From Burkholderiales bacterium (GTDB lineage: Bacteria; Pseudomonadota; Gammaproteobacteria; Burkholderiales; Burkholderiaceae_C), in assembly GCA_947377275.1 (NCBI GenBank), contig CANCFV010000011.1:1-56149 (forward strand): a DNA stretch of 56,149 nucleotides. Reading direction: 5' to 3'. The notes beneath the pieces were generated by a model. The model saw only the letters and a program-made list of their open reading frames with translations, did not search any database and was not told the DNA's origin. The first letter of the stretch is position 1. Each line of letters opens with the position of its first letter. A program made the translations under genes and the position numbers. This document shows positions 51,880-56,149 of the stretch, one piece after another.

Positions 51880-53445
51880 ATGTTCAATCACTGGTCCCTG
51901 AAGAAGCGCTTGACGCTCACATTTGCCGCCATCCTGCTGCTGGCGGGGGCGCTCATCAGCGTCGCCCTGGTCAACACCGGCAAGTTGCGCGAGACGGTGA
52001 ACTGGAACACGCACACCTACGAGGTGCTGGACAAAGCCGACACCATGCTGCTGAACATGGTCAACATCGAAACCGGCATGCGCGGTTTTGTCGCAGGGGG
52101 GCACGAGAATTTTCTCGAGCCCTTCAAGGCCGGACAGGAGGCCTTCGGCGTTGCTTTCAAGGAGGCCAAGTCGCTGACCTCAGACAACCCCGCACAGCAG
52201 ACCCGCCTGGACAAGCTGATGGACAACCACAACCAATTCATGGCCGTGGCCAACGCCTTGGTCACCCTGCGCCGCGACACCACGGCAGGCAAGGGCACGC
52301 AAGATGACTTGCTGCGTGAGTTCAGCGCCGGCAAGGACAAGGTGGCGATGGATGCCTTCCGGGCCGGCATCGCCGACTTCGGGAAGGAAGAGTCCTCTTT
52401 GCTGGTCGTTCGCTCTGCGGCGCTCGAGTCGACGATGGCTGCCACAACTTACACGCTGGTGTTGGGTGGCCTTGGCCTGCTGTCCCTGACCGGTGTACTG
52501 GGGTGGGCGCTGACGCGCAGCATCTTCAGCCAGCTCGGCGCCGAGCCCAGCGAAGCGGCGAATGCGGTGAACGCGGTGGCGCGGGGTGACCTCACCGTGC
52601 AGATCGCGCGGCGCCCGGGCGACACAGACAGTTTGATGGCCGGCTTGGCCCGCATGCGCGACAGCCTCGTCAAGGTCGTGACCGAAGTGCGTGGCAACTC
52701 AGAGAGCGTGGCCACGGCAAGCTCGCAGATCGCGCAGGGCAACCAGGACCTGTCCGGCCGCACCGAGCAGCAGGCCAGCGCACTGCAGCAGACCGCGGCC
52801 ACGATGGAACAGCTGGGCACCACGGTGCGACACAACACCGACAGCGCCAAGCAGGCCAACCAGTTGGCACAAAGCGCATCGGAAGTGGCGGCGCGGGGCG
52901 GCGAGGTCGTCGGTCAGGTGGTCACCACCATGCAAGGCATCAACGACAGCAGTCGCAAGATCGGCGACATCATCAGCGTCATCGACGGCATCGCCTTCCA
53001 GACCAACATCCTGGCACTGAACGCGGCGGTTGAAGCCGCCCGCGCTGGCGAACAAGGTCGAGGCTTCGCGGTCGTGGCGTCAGAGGTGCGCAGCCTGGCC
53101 CAGCGCAGTGCCGAAGCGGCCAAAGAGATCAAGTCACTGATCGGCCGCAGCGTCGAGCAGGTGGAGCAAGGCACGTCACTGGTCGATCAGGCCGGCAAGA
53201 CCATGGACGAGATCGTCGGCTCGATCAAGCGCGTCAGCGACATCGTCGGTGAGATCAGCTCCGCCAGCGTGGAGCAGAGCTCAGGCGTTCAGCAGGTCGG
53301 GCAGGCCGTCACCCAGATGGACCAGGCCACCCAGCAAAATGCCGCGTTGGTGGAGGAAAGTGCCGCCGCCGCGGAAAGCCTGAAGTGCCAGGCACAGCAA
53401 CTGGTGCAGGCCGTGGCGGTGTTCAAGTTGTCCCAGGCCCATTGA
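51880..53445 (+). CDS. Methyl-accepting chemotaxis protein with CHASE3-like sensor
   Basis: A 521-residue chemoreceptor. Start ATG 51880 has GGAG upstream; the longer frame lacks a signal anchor. TM1 [22 protein letters not shown]. The periplasmic part looks like a CHASE3 domain ([49 protein letters not shown]). TM2 [26 protein letters not shown], then the usual tip [35 protein letters not shown]. It ends KLSQAH without a linker or pentapeptide, so it would rely on other receptors for CheR/CheB docking. Followed by another receptor gene. Confidence 0.95.
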   Translation: MFNHWSLKKRLTLTFAAILLLAGALISVALVNTGKLRETVNWNTHTYEVLDKADTMLLNMVNIETGMRGFVAGGHENFLEPFKAGQEAFGVAFKEAKSLTSDNPAQQTRLDKLMDNHNQFMAVANALVTLRRDTTAGKGTQDDLLREFSAGKDKVAMDAFRAGIADFGKEESSLLVVRSAALESTMAATTYTLVLGGLGLLSLTGVLGWALTRSIFSQLGAEPSEAANAVNAVARGDLTVQIARRPGDTDSLMAGLARMRDSLVKVVTEVRGNSESVATASSQIAQGNQDLSGRTEQQASALQQTAATMEQLGTTVRHNTDSAKQANQLAQSASEVAARGGEVVGQVVTTMQGINDSSRKIGDIISVIDGIAFQTNILALNAAVEAARAGEQGRGFAVVASEVRSLAQRSAEAAKEIKSLIGRSVEQVEQGTSLVDQAGKTMDEIVGSIKRVSDIVGEISSASVEQSSGVQQVGQAVTQMDQATQQNAALVEESAAAAESLKCQAQQLVQAVAVFKLSQAH

Positions 53446-53492
53446 CTCGTGCGCAGGGCGCTCGACACACGGGTCCGGAACGGAATGTGCCC

Positions 53493-53519
53493 TCAAGTCG
53501 CGGTGCGTCCTGCCGAAAA
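53493..53519 (+). promoter_or_regulatory. Candidate sigma-28 promoter for chemoreceptor
   Basis: TCAAGTCG (53493-53500), 11 bases, GCCGAAAA (53512-53519). The -10 is seven of eight and the -35 keeps the AAG core. It lies about 75 bases before the next chemoreceptor start, so the two tandem receptors need not share a transcript. Confidence 0.65.
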
Positions 53520-53595
53520 TGTGTGGCGCCTTCATGGTTGATGAACATCGATCAGCCGGCGTGCCCAACATTCAGCCTCCTATTCGGGAAATAGC

Positions 53596-55158
53596 ATGAC
53601 GTTCAATCAAATGACGGTGGGCAAGCGCCTGTACGTCGGTTTTGGCCTGGTGTTGACGATTCTCGTGGCGGTCACCGGGGTGGCCATCGTCAAGGTCAAT
53701 GCGATCAACGCGGCCCTGCATGCCAACAGCGAGGAACACGCCTCGATTCAACGTTTTGCCATCAACTTCCGAGGTTCGGCGCATGACCGCTCGATTGCCA
53801 TCCGCGATGTCGTTCTGAGCGCCTCACCTGCCGACCGGCAAAACGAGCTGGCGGCCATCGAGCGCTTGGCGGCGTTCTATGCCCAATCAGCCGGCCCTTT
53901 GGAGAAGCTGATCGGAACGGCCGACGACTCAGCCGAGCTCAAGCGCCTCTATGGCGCCATCAAGGACATCGAGGCGCAAGCCGTGGCGACAACGAAGTCG
54001 ATCACCGAGATGGTGGAGAAGGGCGATGCCGGCGCGCAAAGCCTGTTGTGGTCTCAGGCCAAACCGCAGTACGTGCAGTGGCTGGGCGCCATCAACAAGC
54101 TGATCGACTTTGAAGAGTCGCGCATTCAGGCGCAAAACAAGGTGGCCCTGGATCAGGCCGATGGCTTTCTGGCCGTGATGCTGGCCGCGTTGGTCATCGC
54201 GCTGGCTTGTGGCTTGGGTTTGGCATGGTCCATTTCTCGGAGCATCGTCAGGCAGCTGGGCGCCGAGCCAGAAGCCCTGGGCAATGCCGCCAAACGCGTC
54301 TCGGCCGGTGACCTTCATCCCGTGCCCGGCGCCGCGCAGGCACCGGTCGACAGCGTGCTGGCCTCTTTGGGGGTGATGCAGGCCAGTCTGGCTCAAGTGG
54401 TGGGTCAGGTGCGGCAGGCCTCCGACTCGATCGCCACGGGGTCATCAGAAATTGCCATGGGCAACTCGGATTTGTCGCATCGCACCGAACAGCAGGCAGC
54501 CAACCTGCAGCAGACTTCGGCGTCGATGGTGCAGATGAATGCCAGCGTAAAGACCAACGCCGACACCGCGCGCCAAGCCACCCAGCTGGCAGCATCGGCC
54601 AGTGCAGCCGCTGAAAAGGGCGGCGAGGTGGTCCATCAAGTGGTCTCCACCATGGACGACATCACCGCGAGTTCCAAGAAGATTGTCGACATCATCGGGG
54701 TCATCGATGGCATCGCTTTCCAGACCAACATCCTCGCCTTGAACGCGGCGGTCGAGGCCGCCCGCGCGGGTGAGCAGGGCCGCGGCTTTGCCGTGGTGGC
54801 CAGCGAGGTCCGGAGCCTGGCGCAGCGAAGCGCCGAGGCCGCCAAGGAAATCAAGTCGCTCATTGGGGCCAGTGTGGAAAAGGTTGAAGCCGGTTCACGG
54901 CTGGTCGAGGATGCTGGTGTGACCATGGACGACATCGTGGTCCAAGTTCGGCGTGTCTCTGACTTGATCGGTGAGATCAGCGCCTCCACCATCGAGCAGA
55001 CCAGCGGGATTGGGCAGGTCAGTGATGCGGTGAGCCAGCTTGATCAGTCCACTCAGCAAAATGCGGCCCTGGTTGAGGAGAGTGCCGCCGCGGCTGAAAG
55101 CCTCAAGCAACAGGCGGCCCGCATGTCGGAAGTCGTTCGGATTTTCAAGCTCATGTGA
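53596..55158 (+). CDS. Methyl-accepting chemotaxis protein (four-helix-bundle sensor)
   Basis: A 520-residue chemoreceptor. TM1 [21 protein letters not shown]. The periplasmic region, about 35-190, is all-helical and has the pattern of a four-helix-bundle sensor ([18 protein letters not shown]). TM2 [28 protein letters not shown], and the conserved hairpin [42 protein letters not shown]. It ends VRIFKLM, with no CheR tether. Start ATG 53596 follows a short GGGAAA site. Convergent with xthA, with an 11-base gap. Confidence 0.95.
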   Translation: MTFNQMTVGKRLYVGFGLVLTILVAVTGVAIVKVNAINAALHANSEEHASIQRFAINFRGSAHDRSIAIRDVVLSASPADRQNELAAIERLAAFYAQSAGPLEKLIGTADDSAELKRLYGAIKDIEAQAVATTKSITEMVEKGDAGAQSLLWSQAKPQYVQWLGAINKLIDFEESRIQAQNKVALDQADGFLAVMLAALVIALACGLGLAWSISRSIVRQLGAEPEALGNAAKRVSAGDLHPVPGAAQAPVDSVLASLGVMQASLAQVVGQVRQASDSIATGSSEIAMGNSDLSHRTEQQAANLQQTSASMVQMNASVKTNADTARQATQLAASASAAAEKGGEVVHQVVSTMDDITASSKKIVDIIGVIDGIAFQTNILALNAAVEAARAGEQGRGFAVVASEVRSLAQRSAEAAKEIKSLIGASVEKVEAGSRLVEDAGVTMDDIVVQVRRVSDLIGEISASTIEQTSGIGQVSDAVSQLDQSTQQNAALVEESAAAAESLKQQAARMSEVVRIFKLM

Positions 55159-55169
55159 GGTCCATGCGG

Positions 55170-55982
55170 TCAGATCCGCATCTCGTAGTCAACGGTGAGC
55201 GGCGCGTGGTCGCTGAACCATGTCTCTTTGTAGATGTGTGCAGCGCGGGCCGTGGCCGCCAGGCCTGGCGTCGCCAAATGGTAGTCAATGCGCCATCCCA
55301 CGTTCTTGGCCCGAGCCTGTCCCCGGTTGCTCCACCAGGTGTAGCTGGTGTCGGTGGCCTCGGGGTGCAAGGTGCGGTACACATCGACCAGTTGGGTGCC
55401 GCCCGATGGGTCCAGCAACTTCGTCATCCAGGCGCGCTCTTCAGGCAAAAAGCCTGAGTTCTTGAGGTTGCCCTTCCAGTTCTTGAGGTCCTTCTCGTGG
55501 TGGGCGATGTTCACGTCGCCGATCAGGATGTACTCGCGCTCGCCGCGCATGGCCGCTAGGTGAGGGTGGATCACCTCTAGGAAGCGAAACTTGGCCTCTT
55601 GCCGCTCTTCGCTGCTGGAGCCGCTGGGGAAGTAGCAGCTGATGATCGACAGCTTGCGCCCAGGTTTGTCAAAGCGCAGCTCGACGTAACGCCCCTCGGC
55701 GTCGAACTCGCGGGTCGTGTCACGCTCGCCCAGGCCCACGATCACATCCGAAGGCTCGTGGCGCGTGTACAGCCCCACGCCCGAGTAGCCTTTTTTCTCG
55801 GCATGGTGGAAATGCCCCGACATCCCGGCCATCGTTGACAGGTTAGGGGTGAGGTCAGCGGCTTGGGCTTTGAGCTCCTGCACGCCCATACAATCGGCAG
55901 CCATGGATTCAGCCCAGGGCGCCAGCCCTTTGGTAGACGCAGAGCGGATGCCGTTGAGGTTGAGAGACACCAGACGAAACAC
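55170..55982 (-). CDS. xthA: Exodeoxyribonuclease III
   Basis: A 270-residue DNA repair enzyme of the AP endonuclease/exonuclease III family. Start is likely GTG 55982 ([15 protein letters not shown]); the longer frame runs through the pyrE promoter. Active-site elements: [10 protein letters not shown] (Asn), GVQELKAQ (metal Glu), [24 protein letters not shown] (Tyr), [27 protein letters not shown] (D-x-N), [28 protein letters not shown] and [14 protein letters not shown] (catalytic Asp-His). It is divergent from pyrE with about 15 bases between starts, so the promoters overlap each other's coding regions. Confidence 0.95.
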   Translation of the reverse strand: MFRLVSLNLNGIRSASTKGLAPWAESMAADCMGVQELKAQAADLTPNLSTMAGMSGHFHHAEKKGYSGVGLYTRHEPSDVIVGLGERDTTREFDAEGRYVELRFDKPGRKLSIISCYFPSGSSSEERQEAKFRFLEVIHPHLAAMRGEREYILIGDVNIAHHEKDLKNWKGNLKNSGFLPEERAWMTKLLDPSGGTQLVDVYRTLHPEATDTSYTWWSNRGQARAKNVGWRIDYHLATPGLAATARAAHIYKETWFSDHAPLTVDYEMRI

Positions 55983-55997
55983 GAGACACCACCCATC

Positions 55998-56149
55998 ATG
56001 AGCACCACCCCTTCGAACAACGCACTCGCCCAAGACTTTGTGGCCTTCGCGGTGCAATCCAAGGTGCTGCGGTTCGGAGAATTCAAGACCAAGGCCGGGC
56101 GCCTGTCGCCCTATTTTTTCAATGCCGGCTTGTTCGATGACGGCGCCAA
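55998..56149 (+). CDS. pyrE: Orotate phosphoribosyltransferase (5' part, cut by window)
   Basis: Only the first 50 codons are present: [42 protein letters not shown]. This is the N-terminus of PyrE, which makes orotidine monophosphate from orotate and PRPP in pyrimidine synthesis; [16 protein letters not shown] is the family's substrate-loop region. ATG 55998 is the first plausible start. The PRPP motif lies beyond the window. Closely divergent from xthA. Confidence 0.92.
   Translation, partial: MSTTPSNNALAQDFVAFAVQSKVLRFGEFKTKAGRLSPYFFNAGLFDDGA

Noticed and set aside
1-56149. CRISPR arrays, tRNA or rRNA genes, intact insertion sequences, prophage or toxin-antitoxin pairs
   Set aside because: Looked for by eye on both strands and not seen; the only repeat array is the three-copy 14-mer at 17011-17088, which is not CRISPR-like.

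Overview
The window reads as a chromosomal segment of a Gram-negative, flagellated, high-GC betaproteobacterium, most likely Burkholderiales near Comamonadaceae. This is inferred from the trimeric-porin type, the MocR/DUF2917 gene pair, four chemoreceptors and the overall gene style; no rRNA or marker gene is present to settle it. No tRNA, rRNA, CRISPR array or intact insertion sequence was seen.

Left part (1-16988). Ordinary housekeeping and metabolic genes: glutathione-dependent formaldehyde oxidation (frmA, fghA), a glycine-rich lipoprotein, an aromatic/aspartate-type aminotransferase, a membrane acyltransferase, YaeQ, a lipase-like hydrolase coupled to a hydroxypyruvate-isomerase-like gene, a chemoreceptor, an AmpG-like transporter, an M48 protease, a MocR regulator facing a DUF2917 gene, a SnoaL-like protein and a glyoxalase-II-like hydrolase.

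Scar zone (16989-22184). A repeat array resembling a transposon end, broken coding fragments, an SDR remnant, a TetR regulator divergent from a phytanoyl-CoA-dioxygenase-like gene, a nitroreductase, an SGNH-hydrolase remnant and a sterol-desaturase-like membrane protein.

Centre (22185-36767). An organosulfur scavenging regulon. It has the sigma-54 activator sfnR coupled to an MsuC-like flavin monooxygenase, a divergent paralogue of that monooxygenase, and then a long operon: msuE (FMN reductase), sfnG (dimethylsulfone monooxygenase), a degenerate acyl-CoA-synthetase-like protein, a complete LIV-type ABC importer (two ATPases, two permeases, one binding protein), sfnB and a porin. Three sigma-54-type promoters and candidate activator sites fit control by SfnR. 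The expected chemistry is porin entry, ABC uptake, reduction of FMN by MsuE, SfnG cleavage of dimethylsulfone to methanesulfinate and formaldehyde, and MsuC-type oxidation to methanesulfonate. The last step (MsuD or SsuD) is not in the window. The frm genes could remove the formaldehyde, but they lie 25 kb away and are general housekeeping genes.

Right part (36768-56149). About 2 kb of decayed genes, including an AraC-type regulator broken by frameshifts. These are followed by a DUF3857/transglutaminase/TPR protein, an Mpo1-like protein, a subtilase with a C-terminal sorting-like tail, VF530, a dienelactone hydrolase, a chromate transporter, a beta-barrel protein, three further chemoreceptors, a methyltransferase, small enzymes, exonuclease III (xthA) and the start of pyrE. 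A short remnant of a second xth-like gene lies 3.5 kb from the intact one and brackets two chemoreceptor genes.
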